A stretch of DNA of 64,000 bases from Anniella stebbinsi (Eukaryota > Chordata > Lepidosauria > Squamata > Anniellidae), in the NCBI GenBank assembly GCA_029215795.1, contig JARDYH010000002.1, forward strand, positions 11,649,001 through 11,713,000, read 5' to 3'. Below are positions 21,982 through 33,847 of this stretch, piece after piece. The notes beneath the pieces are model-generated. The model was not told where the DNA came from. It saw only the letters and a list, made by a program, of their open reading frames with translations, and searched no databases. Within the stretch, counting starts at the first letter, position 1, and each line of letters begins with the position of its first letter. The position numbers and the translations under genes are program-made.

Positions 21982-22728
21982 TAAAGAAACCGCAGGAGTG
22001 CAGAAACTGTATAAGATACTGTCCCAAATTACATATCGTAAAAAATGACAGTAAAAATGCATTATAGAAAATTGCTCGCATAAAATGTGTATATTGAGCG
22101 AAATTGCATACAAAATACATGGATTTGGGAGAAATGGACATTAAATGAATATGGATGTTCGTGCAAACTTTTAAAAAAATCAGAGTTGGGACAAACCAAA
22201 TTTAAGATTGGAAAAACTGAGAAAATGGGAGGAATTGGAATTGATAGATTTTTTCCCATCCCAACCTGGGGCAGCTCATTCAGCGGTTTTCTGTGGTTGC
22301 TTTTAACACCAACAGCAAAGTTAACCCCTTCCCGAAATAAACACACATACCAATGCCTGTCATTTTATGAACCTTTGGTAATGTATGTCTTTTAGATACT
22401 CTGAAGGATGTGCGTCCCCCCGCTCCTGCACTGGAGATGTCAAACAGGACACTAATTAAATCCTCTAATCCTCTCCGGAAACTGAAGTAATTATACTAGG
22501 CAAGGGGACATCTCAGTGGGTGGATTCGATCCACTGCCTCTTGTTGATGCCTGAAGTTCGTTAGTGCTGCACTGGAATGAGAATGGGGCTTACTGCCTTG
22601 GACAAGGACAATAAAAAAACCCAAAACCTATGAAGTAAGCAAGTAAATTCAAACCACAGAATTATTTTCCATATAAGGCTTCCAGGTCGCATTCCACAGA
22701 TGGGGAAACTGAAGTCAGGAGAAACTAC
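21982..22728. other. stretch without recognised repeat
   Basis: Nothing recognised. Confidence 0.4.
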
Positions 22729-22843
22729 GGGCGCAATCCTATGCATGTTAAGACGGAAAAAGTCCTAGAACTCCCAGCTGGCTGAGGGATGCTGGGAGTT
22801 GTCAGACTTTTTTTCTGTCTAAACATGTGTAAGACTGCGCCCT
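22729..22843. repeat. palindromic MITE (CAATCCTATGCAT family)
   Basis: The left arm GGGCGCAATCCTATGCATGT is inverted relative to CATGTGTAAGACTGCGCCC. Inner arms GAACTCCCAGC / GCTGGGAGTTG flank the centre. Confidence 0.75.
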
Positions 22844-23558
22844 AAGGCCACCCACAGGGCTCATGGCTATGATAGGATGTGAACTGAGGTCACTAATATT
22901 CCATCCATCACTCCACACAGGCCGTCCCTCTCCTTACTCCCAAACCACCTAGAAAGCGGTCAATGTGCCCTTTTCGTTTGCATTGTCTTTCCACTTACCC
23001 ACAGGAAAGCAGCTTGGAGGAAATCCCTTGACCTTGCCCATTATGCCGTTACTAAGAATAAGAAGCCATGTGGCCTGTGTTTCCGCTGTGGCTGCACATG
23101 TGGTCAGGTAATTGCACAGCAACTGCTGCCACAACTGCAAGGCGGCTGTAATTGGATGAAGGCCGCCATGCTGCTAGGCATCCCCATCCTATTATCTCTT
23201 TATTAATAGAAACCAAATCTACCTTCGCAAAGGCAGCAAAACCAGCAATGATATTATGTGGTCAATGCAGATGCTGTTTCCCTCTGCTGTGATTTTGTTA
23301 TTTTCAGCTCGCCGTGTGTTGGGAGGGGGGTGCGTGCATGTGTGTGTGATGGACCAATCCTGTTGGAGATACCCAGGTAAATGTGGCGGTGATTTACCTC
23401 CAGGAATCCAGAAGAATCCCAAGATGTCCCAACAGAAGCACAGCTTTGCCTACAGGTGGCCACAGGATCAATCTCTAACAGCTCCTTTTGGAAAATGATT
23501 CAGGTGATGGGCAAATACCTTTTGGAGAGCCACGGCTCATCAGAGTTGTCAGAGGTAA
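22844..23558. other. complex non-repetitive stretch
   Basis: No repeat recognised. 22930-23240 has complex composition with several E-box-like and homeodomain-like words (for example GTAATTGCACAGC, GGCTGTAATTGG). This could mark a conserved regulatory element, but conservation cannot be seen from one sequence. Confidence 0.3.
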
Positions 23559-23665
23559 GCAACCTGGTGCCTTCTCCCATCAGCCCCATCAACTCCCATC
23601 AGCCCCAGCTAGCATGGCCAATGGCCTGGGATTATGGGACTTGAAGTCCAACACTTGTAGAGGGT
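23559..23665. repeat. squamate-type palindromic MITE
   Basis: GCAACCTGGTGCCTTCTCCC and the right part GGGATTATGGGACTTGAAGT with AGCATGGCCAATGGCC in the centre. The left arm has a local duplication (CATCAGCCCCA twice). Confidence 0.7.
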
Positions 23666-24181
23666 CATAGAATCATAGAATAGTAGAGTTGGAAAGGACC
23701 TATAAGGCCATCGAGTCTAACCCCCTGCTCCATGCAGGAATCCACCTTAAAGCATCCCTGACAGATGGCTGTCCTGCTGCCTCTTGAAGGCCTCTAGTGT
23801 GGGACAACCCACGACCTCCCTAGGTCATTAGTTCCATTGTCATACTGCTCTAAAAATCAGGCAGTTTTTCCTGGTGTCCAGCTGGAATCTGGCTTTCTGT
23901 AATTTGAGTCCATTATTCCGTGTCCTGCACTCTGGGATGATTGAGAAGAAATCCTGGCCCTCCTCTGTGTGACAACCTTTCAAGTATTTGAAGAGTGCTA
24001 TCATGTCTCCCCTCAGTCTTCTCTTCTCTAGGCCAAACAGTTCTTTCAGTCTCTCCTCACAGGGCTTTGTTTCCAGACCCCTGATCATCCTCGTTGCTTT
24101 CCTCTGAACCCCCTCCAGCTTGTCTGCATCCTTCTTGAAGTGGGGTGCCCAGAGTTGAACGCAGGGTACCAGATTGCTTAT
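23666..24181 (-). mobile_element. CR1 LINE 3' portion
   Basis: The reverse strand encodes the CR1 ORF2 C-terminal region. It reads [20 protein letters not shown], then [40 protein letters not shown] and [15 protein letters not shown]. The 3' UTR and the CATAGAATCATAGAATAG tail lie at 23666-23690. The frame from 23840 to about 24150 is intact, so it is relatively young. The RT core is missing. Confidence 0.92.
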
Positions 24182-24189
24182 CCCTGAAC

Positions 24190-24255
24190 TCAACAATACT
24201 GGGCTAGATGAACAAGCAGTCTTCCCCAGTGTACGGCAGCTTGCTATATTCTATA
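24190..24255 (+). mobile_element. SINE/LINE 3' tail fragment
   Basis: CAACAATACTGGGCTAGATG and CGGCAGCTTGCTATATTCTA match the 3' end of the SINE type seen at 12645. The body is missing. Confidence 0.45.
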
Positions 24256-24594
24256 GAAGAGAATAAGTGGGTCTAGAGTGGGTCAGGAGTACCTGAATGT
24301 CTGCAGATACGCTCAAGCCAAGGAACACGAGGGACTGGCTGTTTCTATCATTCCTGTTAGTGAGCCTCCTGGAGCAACAGTCCGGCCTCTGTTGGAGATA
24401 GAATGATGAACTAGATGGACATTTGGTCTGATCTAGCGAGGTCATTCTGGCACTCAAAGCTTGGGATTCACCCAAGACTAATGTGGCAGCAAGACTTGAA
24501 AATGCAGAAACGGTAATCATTGTAGGGACATTTTTATTGGTCTGGATCCAAAGGAAGACATTTGACAACACAAACCTATATCTGCAAATGCGGG

Positions 24595-24905
24595 CACAGT
24601 TCAAAGTGCTGGTTATTATGACCTATGAACCCCTACACAACCAGGGACCCGGCTATTGGAAAGACCACATTCTCCCATATGAGCATGCCTGAGTTCTAAG
24701 ATTCCCATGAGAGGCCCTTCTCTCTGTTCCACAACAATCGGAGGCACATTTGGCAGGAACATAAAGTGAGGGCCTTCTTGGTGGCTGCTCTCAGACTTTG
24801 GAACTCCCCCCTGTGGGGGTGGGGGGATGGGCAAGCTATCACCATCATTGCTGTCCTTCCACTGGTTTGCAAAGATGTTTTATTCCAACAGACTTTTGGC
24901 TTTGA
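24595..24905 (+). mobile_element. degraded LINE 3' fragment
   Basis: The translation reads AQFKVLVIMTYEPLHNQGPG, YWKDHILPYEHA and then, in another frame, RAFLVAALRLWNSP. This is the C-terminal pattern of the 5281 subfamily with frameshifts. Confidence 0.72.
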
Positions 24906-25255
24906 AGATGACGTTTTTGCTAAAGCAGATTTTAACTGGAGGGAGCTGTTTATTTCTTTTTACAGGTGTATTTCAAGTGATTCGCTTTTTACATTTTAAT
25001 CCCTACACAGGCGCAATAATTTCCAACGGACAGAATTCACACATTCTGCTAAGGTTTAAGTCTTACTGAGATGGGTAAACCTCTATCTGGATTGTTCCAT
25101 TTCACCATCTCATACAGGAGGTGTGAGCTCACATTGTTGAATGCCTCACCATATAAAAGAAAGGAAGGAAGAAACCCTGCACACAGAAAACTAAGTTGTC
25201 AAGAAAGCTACGCTAAACCCCTTCTCTTTGACATGTCAGTTTGCTATGTGCAGGG
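24906..25255. other. stretch without recognised repeat
   Basis: Nothing recognised. Confidence 0.4.
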
Positions 25256-25688
25256 ATCATATAATCATAGAGTTAGAAGAAACCATGTAGGCCATCAGGT
25301 CCAACCGCTCAGTCTGGGAATCCAGTTTCAAATATCTCTGGCAGATGGCTGTCCAGTCCTTGCTTGAATACTTCCAGCAACAGAGAGCCCACAGCCTCCC
25401 TGGACAGTTGGTTCCATTGTCTGACTGCTCTGATTGTTAGAAAGCCTCTCCTGATGTTCAAATGAAATCTGCCTTCCTGTAACTTAAGTCCGTTATTTCA
25501 TGTCCTACAGCCTTGGATGATAGAGAAGTTGCTGCCCTCTTATGTGTGACAACCCTTTACGTAACCTGAAAAGTGCTACCATGTCCATCCTCTGATGCCT
25601 CTTCTCAAGGCTAAACATATACAGTCCCTTCAATTTTTCTCATAGGACTTATTTTCTAGTCCCCTGATCACCTTTGTTGCTTGGAAGG
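25256..25688 (-). mobile_element. older CR1 LINE 3' portion
   Basis: It starts (3' end) with ATATAATCATAGAGTTAGAA and carries TGGCAGATGGCTGTCCAGTC, TTCCATTGTCTGACTGCTCT and a reverse-strand remnant of the same C-terminus as 23666. It is more diverged and the reading frame is broken. Confidence 0.85.
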
Positions 25689-26591
25689 CATCAAGTTGAG
25701 GAAGGCTGCTATTTACATTTACCTGCTTGAAAGCTCCATTGAAAACAACATACTTTTGAGTAGACATGTATAGGAATGTACTGTTAGTGATTTCAACTGA
25801 TGAACATGTACGTATGAATTATCTGTTAAGATGGCACTTACATCCAGAAGCCCCAAATGCTCAATTTCCTAGCCTTGCTGGTCACCCATTTCTTCTCCTT
25901 GCTCTCTATTGCCAATGGTGGAGGTGATCATAGAGTGCTATAGTTCCCTGTTCCTAGAGGGGCTGCTACTTGTATTCCCCCTTCAAGCATAGGATGTTGA
26001 TACAGGAACATGGCAAAGTGCAACAATAGGCAGCTGAACATCCAGGGAGGAGAGCTCAAAGCACAAGCCTCAGCGGGAATGAGACCAGAGGAGGGGTGGA
26101 ATAGTGGGGCATATCCCACAGAAAAGCCAAGGCAGATCCCTGGAAGTGAGTCACTGCATAAAGGAGTTTTTGGAGGCTGAGTCAATCACAGCGTAGGGTG
26201 TGAGCTGAGAAATTTGCCTGAAGAGGATGGAGGTGCAAGCCAGAAGCGTACAGGAGAGAAATGAAGCTGGGAGTCTCTACGGAAGTTTAATAGGCAGCCG
26301 AGCAAAGTCCCCTCGAAGACGACTGGGAAACCACATAGACAAGACCAGATGTGGGTTATTTTACCCAGGCAAAATTTACCCAGCTCTCACAGGCAAGGCA
26401 AGGCATGGCAAGAGGAACCAAGGCACTCCTAGGGGAAGAGCCATGCTGAAGACTGGAAAGACTCTACTGCTACGTTCCCCTCTCCTCTGTAGCTTTGAGC
26501 AGTTCATCACAAGAGGCATCCATGCATGCTGCAAAATCTTTAACCAAATCCCAACAGATTCTGACCCTCTGCTTGCAACACCCCTGATGAT

Positions 26592-26626
<35 letters not shown>

Positions 26627-27320
26627 CGTAGCTTTCAGAGGAGTAAACATGGCAAAAACGGCAGCCAGTGTCCATGCATTAATATTTTCAACTAAGATGA
26701 CATGGTCAGGTCAGCAGGAAAACCGAGGGGCCTAATAGAAAAGTCTATTAGCATGAAAATGACTTCCAGTGATTAGGGAGCAATAATTGATTTCTTTGCA
26801 AGCCCGCGCCAGATTCAGAGGTCCAAGGATCCGTGCCCAGCCCATTGTTAAAAGGCTCTTCTGCTGCTGCTGGGGGGGGGGGGTGGTTTAGAAAGGATGC
26901 AGCTGTCAGATCGAAGGTCAGACGTTTCAAGGAGTAAATTCGTTTAATGTGGCCGCAGATAGCCTCGGCAGAGGACCTAATAAATATGCAGTGAAATGTA
27001 AGGAGGGAAGACCGCAGACAAGAGAAACAATTACTCTGAAACCAGGATAAGAGCCATCAGCAGGCTCAAATTAATCAGTGTAAAGAGTTTTATATCCCAG
27101 CAGTAGATTTAGTATTCATAGCAGGTGCAGGGTCATTGGCTAGCGGGGCTAAGGTTTTCCGTTTGCAAGAAGAGCAGCAGAGGACGGAGGCATAAAGCGG
27201 GTCCAATGGGGGAGGGGGCAACCCTTGCACTGCAATCCTGCCCCCTTGAGCCAGCAGGGACAATGGTGTCCACTCTTCCTCTGGCAGACAGCAAACTATG
27301 CAGTGTGGCTTATTTCCGTC
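25689..27320. other. stretch without recognised repeat
   Basis: No gene or family recognised apart from (AAC)n at 26591-26627 and a G-run near 26872. The block at about 26940-27085 is complex and A/T-moderate (GTTTAATGTGGCCGCAGATA, CTGAAACCAGGATAAGAGCC) and could be conserved non-coding sequence. This is inference only. Confidence 0.35.
26591..26627. repeat. (AAC)n microsatellite
   Basis: About twelve CAA units. Confidence 0.93.
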
Positions 27321-27324
27321 AAAC

Positions 27325-27520
27325 AAGCCACCTTGAGAACCCGTGGTTTGTTGTTTGCTGGTTTAGGATGGTTATCAATCCACCTTGTGGTAAATGTCCT
27401 GGGTTCAGACAACATGCTAACCCATGGTTCAACAAAAAAAACCCACAGTTTGACAGCAATTCACACAACAACTGAGTGTGGGTTAGCGTGTTATGTAAAC
27501 AGCCCCATTGTTTGCTTGGA
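27325..27520. repeat. palindromic MITE (AACCCRTGGTTT family)
   Basis: Repeated inverted words such as AACCCGTGGTTTGTTGTTTG, GCTAACCCATGGTTCAACA and GTGTGGGTTAGCGTGTTATG form a foldback-rich segment. The ends are uncertain. Confidence 0.45.
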
Positions 27521-28238
27521 AGCATGCCACTGCCGTATCATAGTGTCTCTTCACATGGCAAGCTTATGCATCATACCTAGGTTAGAAGCTCCTGAAAATC
27601 ATGAGCTGTCTGTCGCCGGCATTAACTGTTGGGTGCTACTAAGCCTTAATAATTAAGGGTTGGCCAGTTTTGTCACATTCAAATTGTTGTCCTTGTGATT
27701 TTTACCACAGAGAGGGCACCCTTTGTATTTTCTGTGTAAGGTATTAAAATACCACAGGTGAGCCCTGGGAGAACTGTACCACATACCTTTCCTGAAATTT
27801 CAATACCTGTAAGGGTGGTGTTGCCAACCAAGTAACCATTGGCCTAGGCATTCAACACAATATATTTTTGGTTTTGCTCTGAACAAATATACTTCATGAA
27901 AAACATCAGAGTTTAATAAAAGCATCATCCCTTAAAAAAAACAAAGACACTACTCAGGTTTTGATAAACTTTGCAGCTCGTGTAACTTTTGGACAAATCA
28001 CAATTTTACCCCATCAGTTTTGTATGTTGGAGACTTTATCGGAATGTGTACACACAAAATGAGAGCAAACGCTCTCCTCTTGCAACGTGATGGCATCTCC
28101 AAATGGAACATTCACAATATGAAAGTGACTGGGTGAAATCATCTTGTGTTTAAACTACACTGAAAAGCAAGAAGATAAACCACACTGATGCCCCATCGTG
28201 TGCCAATCCAATAAACTGTAGGTAAACAAACGTTTTTC
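27521..28238. other. stretch without recognised repeat
   Basis: Nothing recognised. Confidence 0.4.
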
Positions 28239-28595
28239 TCCTTCCCTTACAATACTAAAACCTGGGGAACTTGAATGAAGCCAACGATTGGAAATTCAGG
28301 AGAAACAAAAGAAAGGACTTCGTCACCCAGCATGTTGTTAAACTATGGAATTTGCTACAACAAGATGTGGTGACGATGGCCACCAACTTAGATAGATTGA
28401 AAAGAGCATTTGACAAATTCATGGAAGAGAAGGTTGTCAATGGCTATATATTCTGCGGAACATGACTGCAGAATGCTATTGCATTCATGTCGTGGTTGTG
28501 GGTTTCCCATTGGGGCATCTGGTTGGCCAACGTGAGAAAGAAGATACTGGATAGGAATTCAGTCTGATCCAGCAGGGCTCTTCTTACATGACGTT
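28239..28595 (+). mobile_element. CR1-like LINE 3' end (TTCTTA tail type)
   Basis: The translation reads NDWKFRRNKRKDFVTQHVVK, LWNLLQQDVVTMATNLDRLK and RAFDKFMEEKVVNGY, homologous to the reverse-strand product of 47022-47642. The 3' end has CTGATCCAGCAGGGCTCTTC followed by TTACAT. Confidence 0.82.
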
Positions 28596-29940
28596 GTTTG
28601 TCTTTGATTACGGAAATGTTTCTTTCTTGGGTTAAGAGGATGGCAAGCTGTTTGGGTGAACCCCATCATCTATTTGGACACAGGTGTGTTTTGGGAGCAC
28701 AGAGTGGTCTTTGTTTATGAACAGCATTTTTAGAGGGTGTGCAGAGACAGAGCAGGTGGGACGGCAAGTGTGTTCAACTGTCCAAACAAGAGCAATGCCA
28801 GGTGACGAAACTCTAAACAAGCCCCAGGTGAACCACGGCACTTCCCACTTTCTGATGAATACCCATCACAATTGAAAGTAATAAGTAGCTGTCGCTGTTG
28901 TTTGCATGACAGGATTTTCTTCAAAACCTAGGAGCGATGAAAGTCCTTCTGATCAGGGATGAAGGCGTGAATGGTTCAGTTATTCCAGGTAGGGGCTGAA
29001 ATGTTAGAAGGGGGTGAGTTGCAAAGGAAGAAAAGGCCATTGGGAGTTTCCCTTCACAGTATTCCTGTGCATTCTGAAGGTCTGGGGTTCTATTCCACAA
29101 GCAGGTGTATGTGAGTTTCTTAAAAAGTGAGTTTTTGTATGAACTTCAAAGGAAGCACACAGGGTATGTCTATTGTATACTGTATACCTCTCTGCCAACA
29201 CAATCTGGATAAAGTTAGGAAAGAAAAGGGGGTATGTAGCTATTAATTTTACCCTCTTTTCATTTTTATGTTAATCTTTTTGATCATGACTAAACAAGTG
29301 CCTAACTATCGTATAAGGAAAGTCAAGACAACACATTCCCAAGTATGCTGTGATAAATGATGTCCTATATATATATATATATATATATATTCCAAATTAG
29401 ATCATAATAGAAAATCATGCACCATATTTTCATAATCAGCAATATTGATCCCACCCCCAACAATGATTGTTCCAATAATGAAATAATAATAATCTAGCAT
29501 TGACAGAAGGGTCAGCAATCCCTTTTCTGGCTGTGGATGATGGGAGTTGTAGCACTGGGTTGGCAAAGGAGGAAAGAAGGAAGACTCCATGGGGATGTCC
29601 CAGTCTTTCAGCTGCATGAACTTCAAAACAATTTTGTTGCAATTAATCTTAGTGCAATTAGAGCAAATGGATGATGCAGACTCAGGGCAGGAACTTGGGA
29701 AACAGAGCAGAAATTGGTTTGATTTTGCAATTGCTTCAGGGCTTCCATGACGCAGATTAGTCATTGTTTAATTCACTACAGAGCCGTAAGTATCCCAAAT
29801 AGCTCAGAGTGAGATCCACTCCTAAGGACAGGAAAGAGAGGGTCTCTTATTCATGCGGACAACCTACAGATGCAGGTGAGAGATTAAGCACCAAGTTACC
29901 CAATTCCTACCCACATTTCTTCTTAAAGATAGGATCCAGA
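28596..29940. other. stretch without recognised repeat
   Basis: Nothing recognised apart from (AT)n at about 29368-29391 and a partial palindromic MITE at about 29513-29575 (GATGATGGGAGTTGTAGCAC). Confidence 0.4.
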
Positions 29941-30289
29941 GAGCCCTATTCACATGTTAACTCGTGCATAGAACCTACATGTGAGTGTGGGGTCACACTG
30001 CTGGCAACAGCTCAACATTGTGTGCGGTACCATGTCTGCACTGAAATCTACAAAAGAGCATCTATGCATCAGGAGATGAACCAATGTAGATGCTCCATTG
30101 GGTCGGGGTTCTGGATTACATGGAGCACCTATGCACATTTAGATCCTCACCCAGAAGCGCCTTTTTACAGACACTTGGCTCACATGGATGTGGTGAGACA
30201 CGCAACATTGGGGTGGGGACCGTGGCACAGCCCCACTCCCCTCACCCACTCATAGATTCTACGCATGATTTAACACTTCAATAGGGCTT
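29941..30289. mobile_element. 349-bp TIR element
   Basis: The left end GAGCCCTATTCACATGTTAA, continuing GTGCATAGAACCTACATGTG, is inverted relative to the right end (TTTAACACTTCAATAGGGCT and ATAGATTCTACGCATGA). Terminal repeats extend about 50 bp with mismatches. The interior has further inverted words (AGAGCATCTATGCATC / GTAGATGCTCCATTGG). No transposase, and the target duplication was not resolved. Confidence 0.65.
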
Positions 30290-31035
30290 CCAATTATATT
30301 TAAATGCATTGTTGCTAGTCCTGAAGGAAGCATTGTCTGTTCAAGTTACACAGCAGTTTCCCAGGTTTCTCAATTTTAATGGAACATCAATGACATGATT
30401 ATGATCAGGAAAACTTGGCATTGTTTTCGAGGGTGCTGACTCTGTATTAATGTGATGAATCAAGCAACTCCTGCCTACATGAACAAGGTAGCTCAAGTAA
30501 GGTTCAGCAGTAAGTATCCCTTTGCTCAGCTAGGAATGAAATCTCTTGCAGTGACTGAGTGCTTGACCTCATATATATCCTTGAAAATGCCATTTGCAAT
30601 TCATAGTTCCTCGAACACCCTAAAAATCCCTGTGGGCAACACCCTTGATCAGCCAAGTGGTGCAGAAAGAAAGGTGCCACTCTTCACTTTCACCATCTCG
30701 GGGGGGGGGGTGTATTATTATTTCCCACTGGGCTTTCCCGAGGTTTCCTTATGGGGAGAAAGGCCTAGATGCTCATGGTGTTTTGGGAGCATTTCGATTA
30801 TTTACGAATGTATGGGTTGAGCCGGTATTACAGAAAGAGGAGGCTGCTAAACTGGAGTTACTTTGGCTAGTGAACAAGATGGTTAAGTTGCTCCAAAAAC
30901 CTCACAAGTCATATTATCCAGAGCAGTAGCCTGAAAAATGTTCCTGGCTGCATCTATGGGTTTGTTGACGCTATATAACAGTTATGATGTTCAGAGAAGA
31001 ACTTGCGGGCCATTTCGAAATGAAAGGAATGTCGC
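30290..31035. other. stretch without recognised repeat
   Basis: Nothing recognised. Confidence 0.4.
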
Positions 31036-31345
31036 CATGAAGAACCTCGATGGTGAGCCTTCTCTGTAGTGGCACCAACCGTCGGAAAAACCTCCCCTGT
31101 GCGGTTCGCGAGGCAGAAAACGTAACATCCTGTAAACGCCTCCTGAAAGCAGATCTTTTCACACAGGCTTTCCCTGGACTGAAACTTATCTGATTTTATA
31201 TTGCATTTTTTTTAAAAAAAAACTTTTAACATTTTAAATTTATTTGGACATTTGTTGTATTTTATGATTTTAATTGCGTACTGCCCAAAGAGCCTTGGCC
31301 CTTGGGCAGTATAAAAATGTAATGTATAAAATAATTATACAATTG
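31036..31345 (+). mobile_element. old LINE 3' end
   Basis: AAACGCCTCCTGAAAGCAGA and TCTTTTCACACAGGCTTTCC correspond to a LINE C-terminus (RRLLKADLFTQAFP). The 3' UTR stem TACTGCCCAAAGAGCC / TTGGGCAGTATAAAAATGTA belongs to the same group as 1963-2345. Confidence 0.72.
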
Positions 31346-32035
31346 AATCTTGTGTACTACAATTAACTGATGTGTGCGGTGGTATTTCGGCTTTCAGGGT
31401 GGGTTTGTCCATCATCCTCATCTAACTTTGCAAAACACACACACGCACAAACAGAATGTGTGTGAGTGTGTGTGTGTGAGTGTGAGCCTGTTCTCTTTAT
31501 TTTCATATACACACATGATAAAACAGTCTTGACTAAAAGCTCATGCCACAGAGTTTGCCGGCCTTTAAAGTCCTATAATAGTTTACCATTTTTGCTGCAA
31601 TGCACTCATGTGGTTACCCTTCTAGGTACTCCGCAGGAGTGCAGAAACAAGCGCACAGGCAGTCGGCACTAATCCCAAAGCAGCATCAATCCAGCCCCTC
31701 CAAATGCAACGGGTGCAAAACTTCTTTCAGCCCAAGGAACGAATTCATTTGGGAGAAGTTTTTTTTTGGGGGGGGGGGGCTGTACTCCTGCCATGGGCAA
31801 GGGGAAAGGGGTGGGGGTGGGGGGGGTCAAAGGCACAAAGGGGCAGAGCCTAAGTTAAAAAAGTCAGCATATTTTAGCTTAAAGCTTTTACTGCCGGTAA
31901 ATAAAGCCTTAGAAGCCTTGAAGATAGAGACAAAAAAAAAATTTGCACAAAAGCCAGGAACACTACCAAACGATTGGTAGTTGGTTGGGAAGGGGGCAGC
32001 CCCAGAGGGCTATCCTGGGACCCCAGGAGATCCGG
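31346..32035. other. stretch without recognised repeat
   Basis: Contains a short (GT)n/(CA)n patch at about 31434-31485 and G-runs at about 31767-31826. Otherwise nothing recognised. Confidence 0.4.
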
Positions 32036-32039
32036 ATTT

Positions 32040-32210
32040 GGACCCCAGGCCTGAGATACTACATTCTTGGCTTAGTGGAACATATGCTCTGCATATAGAA
32101 GGTCTCCAGTACAATCCCAATAATAATAATACAGACAGCAGGGCAGAGGAAGAACTTTGGGCGAGTTAGATCAACAGCCTGAGTCAATATAACCCAGTTT
32201 CATATGCAGA
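32040..32210 (+). mobile_element. tRNA-derived SINE (MIR/CORE-like)
   Basis: GGCTTAGTGGAACATATGCT is the A-box-like part and GGTCTCCAGTACAATCCCAA the B-box-like part. An (AAT)n insertion follows, then GAGTCAATATAACCCAGTTT, which resembles the 3' CORE-like end seen at 12645. Confidence 0.6.
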
Positions 32211-32913
32211 TCCTGAGCCAGGCTTCACTGGGCAAGCCAGCTGCAACTCCACAACACCCTGCAGATGGGAAAGACTCAGGGTGCAGCCGGACATTCTCAA
32301 GGACGTTATGAGTGGTTTTGACATTCATTCACTCCAGCCGGAGGCATTTACTTTCAGGGGAGAGAATGAGCGTTCGAACCACTTTTACTACTTCCAGACT
32401 GTCTTTATCTTCCTTTAGCTGATATCCACTGCTCGATTGCCCATAAATGAGTACCCATCACCTCCCATCAACAGCCAGCCTACACCAAGCCTATGGTGAA
32501 AGCTTAACAGAACGGCATGACACACAACAATACGCCTTGAGAGTAGCGCACTTCTACGCACTAATGACTATTGTTCCTTACATACCACTTCCACTATGCA
32601 AAGTTCTTTATGATACTTATCTCACCCGGGACAGCCCTGTGAAGTAAGTCACTGCTCTTTCTATTTCATGTTTGCGTGAGATTCGGGATTGCGCAAAGGC
32701 ACCTATTGAGATTGTGATCAAGTTGGGATTTAGGCCCAGATATTTACCCAACACTCTGTTCACTGGACACACTGGCTCTTAATTATGGGTTTGATTGGCC
32801 CATAGCATTTTGCAACAAGTGGCAATCAACCTCCATCATCCCACACTGGTAAGGGTAGGCCTAAACAATCCACCATCGCTAGATACAGCTTAGCTTTGCT
32901 TTTAAAGCGTTTG
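32211..32913. other. stretch without recognised repeat
   Basis: Possible end of a DNA element near 32280-32410 (GGGTGCAGCCGGACATTCTC, AACCACTTTTACTACTTCCA), but the arms are too diverged to call. Confidence 0.35.
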
Positions 32914-33230
32914 TAGAGTAGCCATATGGAAAGAGGACAGGCTCCTGTCTCTTTAACAGTTGTAATGAAAAGGGAATTTCAGCAGGTGTCATTTGTATGC
33001 ATGAAGCACCTGGTGAAATTCCCTCTTCAACACAACCGTTAAAGCTGTAGGAGCTTTGCCCTCTTTTGTATCTGGTCAAGAAGGCATGCTCCTGCAGCTT
33101 TAATGGTTGTGGTGAAGAGGGAATTTCACCAAGTGCTGCATGCATACCAATGACACCTGCTGAAATTCCCTTTTCAATACAACTGTTAAAGAGACAGGAG
33201 CCCTGTTGTCCTTTCCATATGGTCACCCTA
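32914..33230. mobile_element. foldback hAT-type element, copy 5 (divergent subfamily)
   Basis: It starts TAGAGTAGCCATATGGAAAG and ends CCATATGGTCACCCTA. The internal words GTGCTGCATGCATACC and GCATGAAGCACCTGG replace the CTAATTGCATACAAATG type of copies 1-3, matching copies 4 and 10. It is a separate subfamily. No intact target duplication. Confidence 0.8.
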
Positions 33231-33533
33231 TTGTAGGCCAATGAAGTGAAGTTTCTGTCAAGATAAAAGGATCGGAGGAAAAAACTGAGGAGAAATTACT
33301 TCAGCAAGCCATTGTCCTGACTGCTCTAGAAGAAGAAGAAAGAGAAAAAGGAGGAGGAGAGGCTATGCCTTGCTAAGACAATGACTATCACTCAAGGAAT
33401 TACCTGATGGGTGTATCTCCTAGCTAGCTAAATGCTACACAGGCAGGAGAGTTGGGAGTGGGTAAGGCTGATCCCTGTGGGACAGTTCCACACAAATGTA
33501 GTCATGGTTACAGTCACTCAAGTTGTTCAGTTT

Positions 33534-33847
33534 TAGGCTGACCATATGAAAAGGAGGACAGGGCTCATGTAACTTTAACAGTTGTAGAGAAAAGGGAATT
33601 TCAGCCATTTGTATGCAATTAGTTCCTGGTGAAATTCCCTCTTCATCACAACAGTTAAAGTTGCAGGCACTACACTAGAGTGACCAAATACAAAAGAAGG
33701 CAGGGCCCCTGCAACTTTAACTGTTGTGATGAAGAGGGAATTTCACCAGGAACTAATTGCATACAAATGACCCCGGCTGAAATTCCCTTTTCTCTACAAC
33801 TGTTAAAGTTACATGAGCCCTGTCCTCCTTTTCATATGGTCAGCCTA
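33534..33847. mobile_element. foldback hAT-type element, copy 6
   Basis: It starts TAGGCTGACCATATGAAAAG and ends CATATGGTCAGCCTA, in the reverse orientation relative to copy 1. It lies only about 300 bp after copy 5. No target duplication remains. Confidence 0.82.
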
